From positions 1-64,000 of the forward strand of contig QCDE01000001.1 of NCBI GenBank assembly GCA_003281005.1: a stretch of 64,000 nt of DNA. The letters run 5' to 3'. A model generated the notes under the pieces. That model saw only the letters and a list, made by a program, of their open reading frames with translations. It did no database searches and was not told where the DNA came from. Position numbers and translations under genes: made by a program. Below are positions 10,755 to 21,358 of this stretch, piece by piece (within the stretch, counting starts at the first letter, position 1; each line of letters begins with the position of its first letter). The stretch comes from Pelagibacteraceae bacterium AG-349-O05 (lineage in GTDB: Bacteria > Pseudomonadota > Alphaproteobacteria > Pelagibacterales > Pelagibacteraceae).

Positions 10755-10762
10755 AATTCTTA

Positions 10763-11395
10763 ATGCCCTCAGAAAAAGATGGGGTAATGATAATTTTATC
10801 CTCTCCTTCAGGAGCAGGAAAAACTACTCTGGTAAAAAAACTATCTGAAAAAGATAATTTTGAAATCTCAATATCACATACAACTAGACAACCTAGACCT
10901 AACGAAAATCAAAACAAAGATTATTTTTTTGTTGATGAGTCAGATTTTGAAAGATTAATTAAAAATGAAGAGTTTCTCGAATACGCAAAAGTATTCAACA
11001 ATTTTTATGGTACGACAAGAACACCAGTTATAGACAAATTAAATAAAGGAAAGAATGTTCTATTTGACATTGATTGGCAAGGAGCTGATCAAATTAAGAA
11101 TAAAAAATTAGATTATAAATTGATTACTTTTTTTATACTTCCTCCAAGTAAAGAAGTTTTATTTCAAAGATTATCTAAAAGACATTCGACAGATAAATTA
11201 ATAGCTGAAGAAAGAATGAAACAATTTGAAAGAGATGTATTGCATTGGATAAATTATGATTATGTAGTTATAAATAATGATTTAAATGAATGTTATAACA
11301 AAATAACTAATTTGATTGATGCAGAAATAAACAATGGTTCTAAAGATTATGATATAGATTACATTAGAAGCCACGTTAATAAACTAACTTTCTAG
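10763..11395 (+). CDS. gmk: Guanylate kinase
   Basis: [29 protein letters not shown]. Confidence 0.97.
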   Translation: MPSEKDGVMIILSSPSGAGKTTLVKKLSEKDNFEISISHTTRQPRPNENQNKDYFFVDESDFERLIKNEEFLEYAKVFNNFYGTTRTPVIDKLNKGKNVLFDIDWQGADQIKNKKLDYKLITFFILPPSKEVLFQRLSKRHSTDKLIAEERMKQFERDVLHWINYDYVVINNDLNECYNKITNLIDAEINNGSKDYDIDYIRSHVNKLTF

Positions 11396-12175
11396 ATTTT
11401 CATATTCACTAGCCAGTTTGTAATAAGTGTCTAAATTTATGTTTTGTGGTCTCATTGTTAAATCAATTTTAAGTTTATCCAGCACTCTGTGATCTCCATT
11501 AAAAAGCTGATTAAAGGGTTTCTTTAGCATTTTTCTTCTTTGATTAAAAAAAATTCTAGTAATTTTTTCTAAGTTATTTGGATCTTGAATTCGAACAAAA
11601 TTTTTTTTAGGGTAAAAAAATAGTAAGGAGCTATCTATTTTTGGCTTCGGAAAAAATGCACTTGGTTTTATATCACATATTTTTTTTATATTTAGTTTCC
11701 AATTACAAATAATTGATAACCTTCCATAGTTTGATGTATTAGATTTAGCAATTATTCTGTCTGCAACTTCTTTCTGAAACATTAAAATTAGGCACTCAAA
11801 CCAAAAATGCTCTTTTAAATTGATTATCCATTTGCTTAAAATTTCAGTTGAAATATTATAAGGCAAGTTGCCGAAGACTATTACTTTTTCTTTATCTTTT
11901 ATAAGACTTGTTTCATCTATTTTTAAAATATCATCATTTATAATTGTAATTTGATTATTAAATTTTTTTCTCAACTCTGTTGATAATTGATTATCTTTTT
12001 CAATCACAAGTATTTTTTTTGGATTTTTTTTAATAATATATGACGTTAAGTTTCCAGTCCCTGGACCAATTTCAACAACTATTTTATTTTTAATATAAGT
12101 TATATTTGTAATTGTTTCTAAAATATTTTTATCAATTAAAAAATTCTGACCTAAACTTTTTTTTGCTTTAATCAA
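11384..12175 (-). CDS. rsmA: 16S rRNA (adenine1518/1519-N6)-dimethyltransferase
   Basis: [33 protein letters not shown]. Confidence 0.97.
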   Translation of the reverse strand: MIKAKKSLGQNFLIDKNILETITNITYIKNKIVVEIGPGTGNLTSYIIKKNPKKILVIEKDNQLSTELRKKFNNQITIINDDILKIDETSLIKDKEKVIVFGNLPYNISTEILSKWIINLKEHFWFECLILMFQKEVADRIIAKSNTSNYGRLSIICNWKLNIKKICDIKPSAFFPKPKIDSSLLFFYPKKNFVRIQDPNNLEKITRIFFNQRRKMLKKPFNQLFNGDHRVLDKLKIDLTMRPQNINLDTYYKLASEYENLES

Positions 12176-13137
12176 TTTTTGTCCAAAAATTTTAAGGCAT
12201 TAATTAAACTCAAAGGATTTGATTTATTTTTGCCCATCATTATTTCATTTGGTCCATGATCTGGAGATAATCTTATAAATGGCAAACCAAGAGTTATATT
12301 AATAGCATCATACTCAAATATAGTTTTCATTGGTGTGAGTACTTGGTCGTGGTACATACCTACTATAACATCAAATTTTGATCTATTGTTTTTTAAAAAT
12401 ATAGTATCAGCAGGATGTGGCCCCGAAACATTAAATCTTAGTTTTTTTAAATTTCTTATAACTGGTTTAATTATTTTTTCATCTTCATTAAATTTTAAAA
12501 TACTTTCACAATGGGGATTAAGACCTAAAATTGCTATTTTTGGTTTAAATGAAAAATTTTCTTGATAGAAAGAATTTATAAGTTTGGTTTTATCTTGAAT
12601 TATTTTTTTTTTTATTTTTTTTCCAACTAATTTTAATGGCAAATGAGTTGTTATAGGACAAACTGATAGTTTTTTGTTATAAATAAGCATAGCATTATTT
12701 TGAGTATTAAAATTTTTTGATAGATATTCAGTTATACCTAAATATTTTTTGTTTAAAAAATTTTTTTTTGATATAGGGCCATTTATCAATTTATTAGAAA
12801 ACCCATCTTTAATAAGTTTAATTGCTAGTTTAAAAGATCTTTCGATATATGAATTAGATTTTTTTGAGGATTTTTCAAAAGCTTTTTTTTGATTATATTT
12901 TATGTCAATTAAATTTATTGATTTATTATCTAGTTTATTTTTCTTTAAATTGCTGATTTCTATAACTTTTATTTTTTTTTTATAATTTAATTTTTTCATT
13001 TGAAGTTTAAGAAGGTTTAAAGATGCAATTAAAATTATAGGTTTTTTTGATTTAAATAATTTTAAACTTTTAAAAAAAATTTCTAAAAAAACACTATTTG
13101 GTTCCCCAGCAACAATTAATATTGGTTTATAATTCAT
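12172..13137 (-). CDS. pdxA: 4-hydroxythreonine-4-phosphate dehydrogenase
   Basis: LNPHCE, GPHPADTIF, GMYHDQVLTPMKT, TLGLPFIRLSPDHG. Confidence 0.95.
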   Translation of the reverse strand: MNYKPILIVAGEPNSVFLEIFFKSLKLFKSKKPIILIASLNLLKLQMKKLNYKKKIKVIEISNLKKNKLDNKSINLIDIKYNQKKAFEKSSKKSNSYIERSFKLAIKLIKDGFSNKLINGPISKKNFLNKKYLGITEYLSKNFNTQNNAMLIYNKKLSVCPITTHLPLKLVGKKIKKKIIQDKTKLINSFYQENFSFKPKIAILGLNPHCESILKFNEDEKIIKPVIRNLKKLRFNVSGPHPADTIFLKNNRSKFDVIVGMYHDQVLTPMKTIFEYDAINITLGLPFIRLSPDHGPNEIMMGKNKSNPLSLINALKFLDKN

Positions 13138-14053
13138 TTATAGATAAATCTTTTTTTACCCTGCTGAAATACATTGAAGAAAATTGATTTAATTGTTGAT
13201 TAGTTTTTAACCTAATTAATAAATCTAATTCTTTTTCAATATCAATTTTTTTTTCCACTTCTTTTATATCCTCTATCATCAATATTAAAAATCCACCTGG
13301 AGTTATAATAGGCTGCGAATATTCTCCTTTTTTTAGTTTTTTTAATTCATATAATATTTTTTTGTTTAGTGAATTTTCATTAATCCATCCAATTTTACCA
13401 CCAGTATCAGCAGATTTAGCTACACTATATAATAATGCTGTTTTTTCGAAACCTTGTTTTTCAATATTTTCTCTTATCATTTGATAGCTATCGATCATCT
13501 CTGATTTATTTTTTGCACTGAACATTATTTCATTTAAATTATACGAAAAAATTTTATTTTTACTTTGTTGAATTTCTTTTTTTAAATCTTCTTTGTTTAC
13601 TTTAATTTCTGATGAAAATTTTTGAAAAATTAGTTTATTCCACAATATTTCAATTAATAATTTTTCTTTCATAATATCAAAATCTAAGTTTAAACTTAAA
13701 ATAAAATTTTTATAATCATTTAAATTATAAATGCCTTTTGACTCAAACTTAGCTTTTATGAAAGAGTTTAATATTTGTTCTTCAACATATAATTCTGATG
13801 TGTTTTTAAGAATTTCTATTTTTTTAACTTTTTCTCTGATAATTGACTTTTTTGATATTTCAAAAATGTCCTTCTTGTCTAAATTTTTAATCTCTTGATT
13901 TAAATTTTTTAGGTATTTTGTTTGATTATAAATATCTATAGAAGTTATTAACTCTTCATCAACTTTAAATAATATTTTATTTTCTATTGCTAAAGTAAAC
14001 TTAGAATACAAAATGATCACGAATGTAAAAAAAATAAATCTAATTAAAGTCAT
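13127..14053 (-). CDS. surA: SurA-type periplasmic chaperone / peptidylprolyl isomerase
   Basis: Signal peptide, rotamase-like region (SAKSADTGGKIGWINENSL...GGFLILMIEDI); between lptD and pdxA. Confidence 0.85.
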   Translation of the reverse strand: MTLIRFIFFTFVIILYSKFTLAIENKILFKVDEELITSIDIYNQTKYLKNLNQEIKNLDKKDIFEISKKSIIREKVKKIEILKNTSELYVEEQILNSFIKAKFESKGIYNLNDYKNFILSLNLDFDIMKEKLLIEILWNKLIFQKFSSEIKVNKEDLKKEIQQSKNKIFSYNLNEIMFSAKNKSEMIDSYQMIRENIEKQGFEKTALLYSVAKSADTGGKIGWINENSLNKKILYELKKLKKGEYSQPIITPGGFLILMIEDIKEVEKKIDIEKELDLLIRLKTNQQLNQFSSMYFSRVKKDLSINEL

Positions 14054-16668
14054 TTATTTCTATCAAATTTCTTTTCATAGGTAGTTAGAGGAAATATGGT
14101 AAGTGAAAATAGTAAATCTTCTGTAGGCTGAATGTCTCTATCTTTGTAATATTTTTTATTATATTTAATACCTGCTATTAAACAGTCATTTTTATACTCA
14201 TATACCAAATTATAATATTCTGTTAAATTAATTTTCCTATTTCTTCTAGTATTAAAAGTTAAATAATTACTATCATCAAAGGTATATTGAAAAGAATGCT
14301 CAACTGAGTTTGCATCTCCCCTTTTACCATCTTCTTCTATAAATCTTATTTGAGTTTGAAATTTATCAAAATCTAGGCTACCGCCTATAGAGTTGTATTC
14401 AAATGTGTTAAAATCATTATCTAATGAAAAATCATAACTAATACTATAATTTTCATTAATTTGATTTTTAATTGATCCAAATAAATTAGAACTTTTCTGG
14501 TTTAATGAGCTAATAGATGGAATTTTATTTTCCACAGAGTCTCTATAAACAGTTGCCAATTTTAACTCAAAGTACTTATTAATATCTTCAATGTTTTCTT
14601 TTTTATAATCTAGACCAATTGTTAATGACTTTCCTGACTCATATGTATCAGTAAGACCCAATCTATTAATCCCAAAAGCACCTGATGCTGAGACTTTTTG
14701 ACTTCCATCTGAATGGTTTTTCATATCCCCAGGATTTAATCTAAATGAAATTTTTGGGGTAAAATAGCTATCATACTCATCTCCAAATTTTATAAGTGGG
14801 AAGCTAGAGGATGCCTCAAATATACCCATTATTTCTGATTGTGGGCTAGATTTGTATATCGTATCATTTTTTGCAACTGTATTTAAATTTTTTAAATACA
14901 CTCCATAATTATTTTTAAATCCTATATTTGAAATATAATCAAAACTACTAAAATTTAAATCATTTACAATTCTTGACCTAAGATTGTTTGTGTCTTTTAA
15001 ATTATTGCTACCTGAAGACTTAAAATTAAATGAACCTACATTTATTTTTGTAAATAGGTTTGTTGAAAAATCATAATATGGCATAACAAATTGGTATCTA
15101 TCACTATTTTTTCCACTTAGGTTTTCAGTAACACTAGCTCCAGCTCCAAAAGTATAATTTTCATTATCAAGTGATAAATTGATTGAGGATGAAAGCTTTG
15201 ATGTATTACCTGGTTTAAGAGCAGTTTCCTGCAAGTTTGTATCAAATATACTTAGATATGTATCATTTGTAACCTTTTGAATATTTAAATTTAAATCGCT
15301 AGTAACGAAGTTTTCTAAATTTAAATCTAAATTGTATTTAGAAAAAAAATGAATAATATTTTTTTTTCTATTTGAAAGTGTGGATTTATATCCTTTTGTA
15401 AAACCAAAATCTCCAATAAATGAGGAGTATTCTGTTTTTTTTCTGTATTCATTTCTAACCATGAAAATATGATTATCAAAAATATTCGTTGTTAAAGTTA
15501 AATCTTTATCTTTTGATATAACATGAAAATAAGGAATTCTTAATGAAGATCCAAGTATTTGTGAATTATTCAAACTTGGTTTTAATAAACCTGATTGCCT
15601 TTCTACAGTTGGATCTGGATGAAAAAATTTTGGAAAATAGACTACTGGAATATCATACAATTTTAAAAGTGCATTATCGTAAATTAATTGTTTTTTTTCT
15701 TTATTGTGAGTTATCTTTTGAGCGTTAATACTCCATGGAGGACAATTATCATTAATCTTACAGCTGGTAAAAACACCCTTATTTATACTTGTTATATTAC
15801 CCTTTTTATAAGATGAAACTCCAGATAATCTTGGATTGTTATCTTGATTTCCAAAAATATCATTATGCATTAAGATTCTTGTTTGTGATGCTTTAAAATC
15901 ATTTTTTTTAAGATCAAAAAAGCCGTCAGAAAAAAAATAATTGTCAGAGTTTTTGGATTTATAATTTGTAGCTATACTTACATTTTTTCCTTTAAGTAGA
16001 TAATCACTTTGAAAATATTTGAAAACAGAAACTTTATATAGATTTAAATTTTTATCTATAACTTCTGATTGATTATTTGAACTTAGCTCCATTTTATCTC
16101 TATTAAAAAGAACATCACTAGATGTAAAATGGTAAATATTTTCCACTATCGCTTTTGTGATATCTTTAGAGAAAATTATTTCTTTATTTTTTTCATATTT
16201 TATATCTTCACTGAAAATTAATATTTCCTGATTTGTATCATTTACTTTTACATTTTCTAAAGCTTTAAGAATATTTTTTTTTTTATCAAAATTAAATTTA
16301 TTAGCTGTAATAATTACGCCATCGTTTATCGCCTTTGAATTTCCCTCAGTGAATATTTTATCTTCATTTTTAAGATAAATTACTTTATCTGTATAAATTT
16401 CATATAAATTAATTTGATCAAAGATCTCTATATCACCTCTTGCTTTGAGAATATTTGATGATTTATTATATTCAAATTCATCAGCCACCATTACAAGTCC
16501 ATCATTTGTAGTTATAGTGCCTCTTTTTATACCTTTATATTTATTTCCTTTATCGGTTATTTCAATTTCAGTTATATCAAAATTAAATTGTTCATTACTG
16601 AATGCATTTGAAACAAGAAATATTAAAAAAATCGGAATAGAAATTAGAGTTTTAAATTTATTTTTCAT
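14050..16668 (-). CDS. lptD: LPS-assembly protein
   Basis: N-terminal OstA-like repeats and C-terminal beta-barrel; WSINAQKITHNKEKKQLIYDNALLKLYDIPVVYFPKFFHPDP. Confidence 0.93.
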   Translation of the reverse strand: MKNKFKTLISIPIFLIFLVSNAFSNEQFNFDITEIEITDKGNKYKGIKRGTITTNDGLVMVADEFEYNKSSNILKARGDIEIFDQINLYEIYTDKVIYLKNEDKIFTEGNSKAINDGVIITANKFNFDKKKNILKALENVKVNDTNQEILIFSEDIKYEKNKEIIFSKDITKAIVENIYHFTSSDVLFNRDKMELSSNNQSEVIDKNLNLYKVSVFKYFQSDYLLKGKNVSIATNYKSKNSDNYFFSDGFFDLKKNDFKASQTRILMHNDIFGNQDNNPRLSGVSSYKKGNITSINKGVFTSCKINDNCPPWSINAQKITHNKEKKQLIYDNALLKLYDIPVVYFPKFFHPDPTVERQSGLLKPSLNNSQILGSSLRIPYFHVISKDKDLTLTTNIFDNHIFMVRNEYRKKTEYSSFIGDFGFTKGYKSTLSNRKKNIIHFFSKYNLDLNLENFVTSDLNLNIQKVTNDTYLSIFDTNLQETALKPGNTSKLSSSINLSLDNENYTFGAGASVTENLSGKNSDRYQFVMPYYDFSTNLFTKINVGSFNFKSSGSNNLKDTNNLRSRIVNDLNFSSFDYISNIGFKNNYGVYLKNLNTVAKNDTIYKSSPQSEIMGIFEASSSFPLIKFGDEYDSYFTPKISFRLNPGDMKNHSDGSQKVSASGAFGINRLGLTDTYESGKSLTIGLDYKKENIEDINKYFELKLATVYRDSVENKIPSISSLNQKSSNLFGSIKNQINENYSISYDFSLDNDFNTFEYNSIGGSLDFDKFQTQIRFIEEDGKRGDANSVEHSFQYTFDDSNYLTFNTRRNRKINLTEYYNLVYEYKNDCLIAGIKYNKKYYKDRDIQPTEDLLFSLTIFPLTTYEKKFDRNK

Positions 16669-17731
16669 TAATATCTCTTAACATTAACATATTTATTAAA
16701 CTTAAGATTAATAATGGTGACCACACAGAGGCAATGAGAGAAATTTTTTCAGTATTTCCAAGTACATAGAAAAAATTATTTATATAATAAATTATTACTG
16801 AGCAAAATAATCCAATAGCAATTTTAACGCTAGTATTTTTTAAATTTTTTGAATTGAACATTATTATAGCTGAAAAAACTGTCATCAAAAGAAAGTAGAT
16901 AGGATAAGAAATTAGTTTTTGCATATGAACATCAAGTTCTACAGTTGAGTATCCTAGCTCCTCATAATTAGTCTTAAGCTCATATAATTCAACAATTGAT
17001 AAAGAAGATAGATTTGAAAACAAGCTTTGAATTCTTTCATAGTTAAAATTTGATTTAATTTTTGTCTCTTTATAATCCTGAACTACATTATTAATATAAA
17101 TTTTAGCATCATAAATAACCCATTCATTATTTGTAATATCTATTTTGTTACTTTTAATATTTCTTATTATCTCAAATTCTTCGTTAAATTCACTTATGAA
17201 TGCATCTATTAAAAAACCAGTTTCAATTTTTGAGGAATTTATAATAATTGTTTTATTATCTATTTTATCTTTTATCCATAATCCGTTATTTGTAATTACA
17301 GCTAAATACTTATCATCAGAAGTATAATTAGATTTCAATCCAAGATAAAAATTTTTAAAGTTCGATGATATATTATAAAAAAATATAATTATCAAAATAC
17401 CCATTATAAGTGAAAGGAAACTTATAATTTTAATAATATTTATATTTTTAAGACCAGAATATTTAAATATATTAAGTTCGTTATTTTTAAAAAAATTAAT
17501 GAAAAAAAATTGTGTGGCAATCAGAAAAATAAACGGAAACATTTCAAAAATAAGTGAAAATGAATTTAAAGCTGATAAATATAAAGGGAAATAAGTATTT
17601 ACTTCAATTTCTTTAAAAAAATCTAATTCACTCAATAAATTTAAAATCATGATTAAACCAATCATTATAAAAAATATATTTATAAAAGACCTTAAAAATA
17701 CTGAGATTATAAATTTTATATACGTTGTCAT
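16658..17731 (-). CDS. lptG: LPS export permease LptG (YjgP/YjgQ family)
   Basis: YjgP/YjgQ family architecture; adjacent to lptF and lptD. Confidence 0.88.
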   Translation of the reverse strand: MTTYIKFIISVFLRSFINIFFIMIGLIMILNLLSELDFFKEIEVNTYFPLYLSALNSFSLIFEMFPFIFLIATQFFFINFFKNNELNIFKYSGLKNINIIKIISFLSLIMGILIIIFFYNISSNFKNFYLGLKSNYTSDDKYLAVITNNGLWIKDKIDNKTIIINSSKIETGFLIDAFISEFNEEFEIIRNIKSNKIDITNNEWVIYDAKIYINNVVQDYKETKIKSNFNYERIQSLFSNLSSLSIVELYELKTNYEELGYSTVELDVHMQKLISYPIYFLLMTVFSAIIMFNSKNLKNTSVKIAIGLFCSVIIYYINNFFYVLGNTEKISLIASVWSPLLILSLINMLMLRDINEK

Positions 17732-17733
17732 AA

Positions 17734-18867
17734 CTAAATATTTTTAAAATTTTTGTTAAGTTTTAATTTAATTAACAGATAAAAAATTAAGGTAATTATA
17801 AAAGGTATTAGTAAAATTTTTATATTATCAATTAAATTAGTTTCTATAAATCTAATTGTTATTTCAGAAAATATTATTGCAAAAAAACCTAAAATAAATA
17901 TTGAAATTTTAAATTTAAAGTAATTCTGTTTTTCTTTTGAAATAATAATTAGCATCATAGATATAAGAATAAATAATGGAATATAGAATGGTATGATGAG
18001 TCTTTTATATAACTCCCTTAATACATTTGAATTTTTTAAACTACAATTTTCTACTTTAAAATTTTTATTTGTATCTAACTTTTTAAATGTTAGGCTGTCA
18101 TAACATCTTATTAAATCAATAGAAGTATTTTCCTGAATTTTTTTATAAGTTGTAGTATTAGATTCAAGATTTGATAGATTAAAATCCGACTTAGAGAAAC
18201 TAAAACTATCAAAATTATTTTTTTTATCTTTGATATTTTGTCCGTCAAATAAAACTAAAACCTGGATATCTTTTAGACTTTGTATATTTCCAGTCTTTGA
18301 ATATGTTACTTCAAATTCATTTTGACTGGTGATTTTCTTAATATAAATATTTTTAAATGTTCCATCTGCTTCTTTTTTTTCAGCAAAAATAGTAACACCT
18401 TTAATTACATCATTAAATTTTTTTGGTTTTAAAAAATTATCTATAAAATTTATATTTGAATTTCTAAGAGTAGATCTTGCTAAATCTTGACTTTTTGGCA
18501 CACCAAAAGTTAATAAAATAATTTGAAGCAGCATCAATAAAAAAGATGTTTTTAAAATAAAATTAATTATTTCAATTTTACTAACACCGTGTGTCCAAAA
18601 AATTATTAATTCATTATTGGTCTCATACTTTGAAAACACATAAAAAAAACTAAAAAAAATAGCGAAGGGAATAATTTTACTAATTATTTTAGGAAAACTT
18701 AAGATTGTGTATTGGAAATAAACTAAATAGTTCCTTCCATCTTCAACCATAATATCTAAGTAATTTACGGCTTGAAAAACCCATACAATTATACTTATTC
18801 CAAATAATGAAATGAGAAAAAATTTTAAACAGTCAAATAATAGTTTTTTAAATAAGATTTTTTTCAT
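17734..18867 (-). CDS. lptF: LPS export permease LptF (YjgP/YjgQ family)
   Basis: YjgP/YjgQ family; IIVWVFQAVNYLDIMVEDG...FFYVFSKYETNNELIIFWTHGVS. Confidence 0.88.
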   Translation of the reverse strand: MKKILFKKLLFDCLKFFLISLFGISIIVWVFQAVNYLDIMVEDGRNYLVYFQYTILSFPKIISKIIPFAIFFSFFYVFSKYETNNELIIFWTHGVSKIEIINFILKTSFLLMLLQIILLTFGVPKSQDLARSTLRNSNINFIDNFLKPKKFNDVIKGVTIFAEKKEADGTFKNIYIKKITSQNEFEVTYSKTGNIQSLKDIQVLVLFDGQNIKDKKNNFDSFSFSKSDFNLSNLESNTTTYKKIQENTSIDLIRCYDSLTFKKLDTNKNFKVENCSLKNSNVLRELYKRLIIPFYIPLFILISMMLIIISKEKQNYFKFKISIFILGFFAIIFSEITIRFIETNLIDNIKILLIPFIITLIFYLLIKLKLNKNFKNI

Positions 18868-18929
18868 TGAAATATGGTATTTTTACTCATATATAGCACT
18901 CAACTCGTATAGAGTGTATTTAAAATTTT

Positions 18930-20384
18930 ATGTCTGTTAAAATAAATTATAAAAATAGTTTACCTAAAATAAATTCCTCTAATTTGGTTCTATTTACTGA
19001 TGAAAACTTCAATATTTCATCTTTAAAAAAATATATTTCACACAGTGAGCAATCATATATTTCAGATTTGTTGAAAACAAAGGATGTAAAGAGAAAAATA
19101 CTGTTTTTTGATATTAATTCAAAAAGAAAAATAATCTTAATTTCATTAAAAAAAAATCTCAAGAGCTCAGATTTAGAAAATTTAGGCGCAAGCTTTTACG
19201 ACCAGTTTAAAAATTTTAAACAAAATCAATATCATTTAGTATCAGATACATCACCTAATCATTTAAGAAATGCCTCAGGATACTTTTTACATGGTTTAAA
19301 ATTAAAATCTTATTCATTTGAAAAATATAAAACAAAACAAAAAAATAAAAATATTTCGATAATTGTTTCTGGAAAAAATAGACCAAGTTTAATTGATCAA
19401 TTAAAGTTTAAATCAATTGAAGAAGGAACTTTTTATACCAGAGATTTAGTATCAGAACCAGGTAACGTTCTGCATCCTGATGAGTATGCTAAAAGAATCA
19501 GCTCATTAAAAAAAATTGGATTAAAAATAACTGTTTATGATGAAAAGAAACTAAAAAAATTAGGAATGAACACCTTGCTGGGAGTTGGTCAGGGAAGTGT
19601 CAGAGGCTCATACTTAGTAACAATGGAATGGAATGGATTAAAAGATAAATCAAAACCTTTAGCTTTTGTTGGTAAAGGAGTTTGTTTTGATACGGGTGGT
19701 ATATCTTTAAAACCTGCAAAATTTATGGAAGACATGACTTATGATATGGCTGGATCTGCCGTGGTTGTTGGTTTAATGAAAAGCTTAGCTTTAAGAAAAG
19801 CAAAGATAAATGCTGTTGGAGTAGTTGGTTTGGTAGAAAACATGCCTGGTGGTAATGCACAAAGACCAGGAGATATTGTAAAATCCTACAGTGGAAAAAC
19901 TGTTGAGGTCTTAAATACTGACGCTGAAGGAAGATTAGTTTTAGCTGATGCACTTACTTATACAGAAGAAAAATTTAAACCAAAGTTTATAGTAGATTTA
20001 GCAACATTAACAGGCGCAATTATAGTTTCTTTAGGATCTGAATATGCAGGTTTATTTTCAAATGATGATAAATTATCAAACCAATTGATTAATGCAGGAG
20101 AAAATGTAGAGGAGAAGGTCTGGAGAATGCCACTAAATAAAAATTTTGACAAACTTATTGATTCAAAAAATGCAGACATGCAAAATATCAACTATGTTGG
20201 AGGAGCAGGATCTACAACCGCTGCTCAATTTTTACAAAGATTTATTTTAAATAAAACACCTTGGGCACACTTAGATATAGCTGGAATGGCTTTTTCAAAA
20301 TATGGTGGAGCATTGAATTCTGGTGGTGCTACAGGTTATGGAGTTAGATTATTAAACAAACTAATAGAGGATAATTATGAGTAA
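18930..20384 (+). CDS. pepA: Leucyl aminopeptidase (M17)
   Basis: VGKGVCFDTGG, NTDAEGRLVLADAL. Confidence 0.97.
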   Translation: MSVKINYKNSLPKINSSNLVLFTDENFNISSLKKYISHSEQSYISDLLKTKDVKRKILFFDINSKRKIILISLKKNLKSSDLENLGASFYDQFKNFKQNQYHLVSDTSPNHLRNASGYFLHGLKLKSYSFEKYKTKQKNKNISIIVSGKNRPSLIDQLKFKSIEEGTFYTRDLVSEPGNVLHPDEYAKRISSLKKIGLKITVYDEKKLKKLGMNTLLGVGQGSVRGSYLVTMEWNGLKDKSKPLAFVGKGVCFDTGGISLKPAKFMEDMTYDMAGSAVVVGLMKSLALRKAKINAVGVVGLVENMPGGNAQRPGDIVKSYSGKTVEVLNTDAEGRLVLADALTYTEEKFKPKFIVDLATLTGAIIVSLGSEYAGLFSNDDKLSNQLINAGENVEEKVWRMPLNKNFDKLIDSKNADMQNINYVGGAGSTTAAQFLQRFILNKTPWAHLDIAGMAFSKYGGALNSGGATGYGVRLLNKLIEDNYE

Positions 20385-20787
20385 TTTAGAAAAAACTTTA
20401 TCAATTATAAAACCAGATGCAGTAGAGAGAAATCTAGAAAACGAAATTAGAGAAATGTTTAAAAGTAATGGTTTTACAATTTTAAAAGAAAAAAAAATTC
20501 AAATTGAAAAATCAGAAGCTGAAAAATTTTACAAAGTCCATGAAACCAAGCCATTTTATAATGATTTATGTTCCTATCTATCCTCAGGCCCAATTGTTGT
20601 AATGGTTCTTGAAAAAGATAATGCAGTTTTAGGAAATAGAGAATTAATGGGTGCTACAAATCCAAAAGATGCAGAAGAGGGCACTATTAGAAAAAAATAT
20701 GGAATTTCAATAGATAAAAACTCTGTCCATGGATCAGATAGTGTTGAAAATGCTAAAATTGAAATAGATTTTTTCTTTAAAGATTAA
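20377..20787 (+). CDS. ndk: Nucleoside diphosphate kinase
   Basis: EKTLSIIKPDAVERN; active-site HGSDS. Confidence 0.97.
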   Translation: MSNLEKTLSIIKPDAVERNLENEIREMFKSNGFTILKEKKIQIEKSEAEKFYKVHETKPFYNDLCSYLSSGPIVVMVLEKDNAVLGNRELMGATNPKDAEEGTIRKKYGISIDKNSVHGSDSVENAKIEIDFFFKD

Positions 20788-21358
20788 AAACTTTCAATAT
20801 AGCTTTAGGGTATAGCTTGTGTTCTTGAGCTAAAATTTTTTTAGAAAGAGAAACCTCAGTCTCTTTTTTTGAAATTTTGACTTTCTTTTGAAGAATAATT
20901 TTTCCAGAATCTAATCTAGAATTTACAAAATGAACAGTACATCCTGAGTATTTTTCTTTATTATTTAATACTCTTTTATGAGTATTTAATCCTTTATATT
21001 TTGGTAATAAGGAAGGATGTATATTTAAAATTTTCCCATTAAACTTTTGAATAAAATTTTTTGACAAAATTTTCATAAAACCAGCAAGACAAATCATATC
21101 AATATTGTTGATTTTTAATATAGAAAGTAACTTTTTTTCACTTAAATTTTTATTTTTAAAACTGAATACTTTTTTTTTTATTTTGTAAATTTTAGCATAA
21201 TTTAATCCTTTTGCTTTGGAATTATTTGAAATAATAAAATCAATAGATATAGGAGACTTGGAGGTTCTTGAAAATTTAATAAGGGATTTTAAATTACTTC
21301 CTGTACCCGATATAAACACAGCTGTTTTAGTTTTATTGTGACCAGTTGATGGAACCAT
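20777..21358 (-). CDS. purN: Phosphoribosylglycinamide formyltransferase
   Basis: VFISGTGSNLKSLI, CLAGFMKIL, NIHPSLLPKYKGLNTH; start may be internal (overlaps purM). Confidence 0.95.
   Translation of the reverse strand: MVPSTGHNKTKTAVFISGTGSNLKSLIKFSRTSKSPISIDFIISNNSKAKGLNYAKIYKIKKKVFSFKNKNLSEKKLLSILKINNIDMICLAGFMKILSKNFIQKFNGKILNIHPSLLPKYKGLNTHKRVLNNKEKYSGCTVHFVNSRLDSGKIILQKKVKISKKETEVSLSKKILAQEHKLYPKAILKVFNL

Noticed and set aside
19723-20191. Antisense ORFs within pepA (19723-19953, 19958-20191)
   Set aside because: Shadow ORFs opposite the conserved M17 core.
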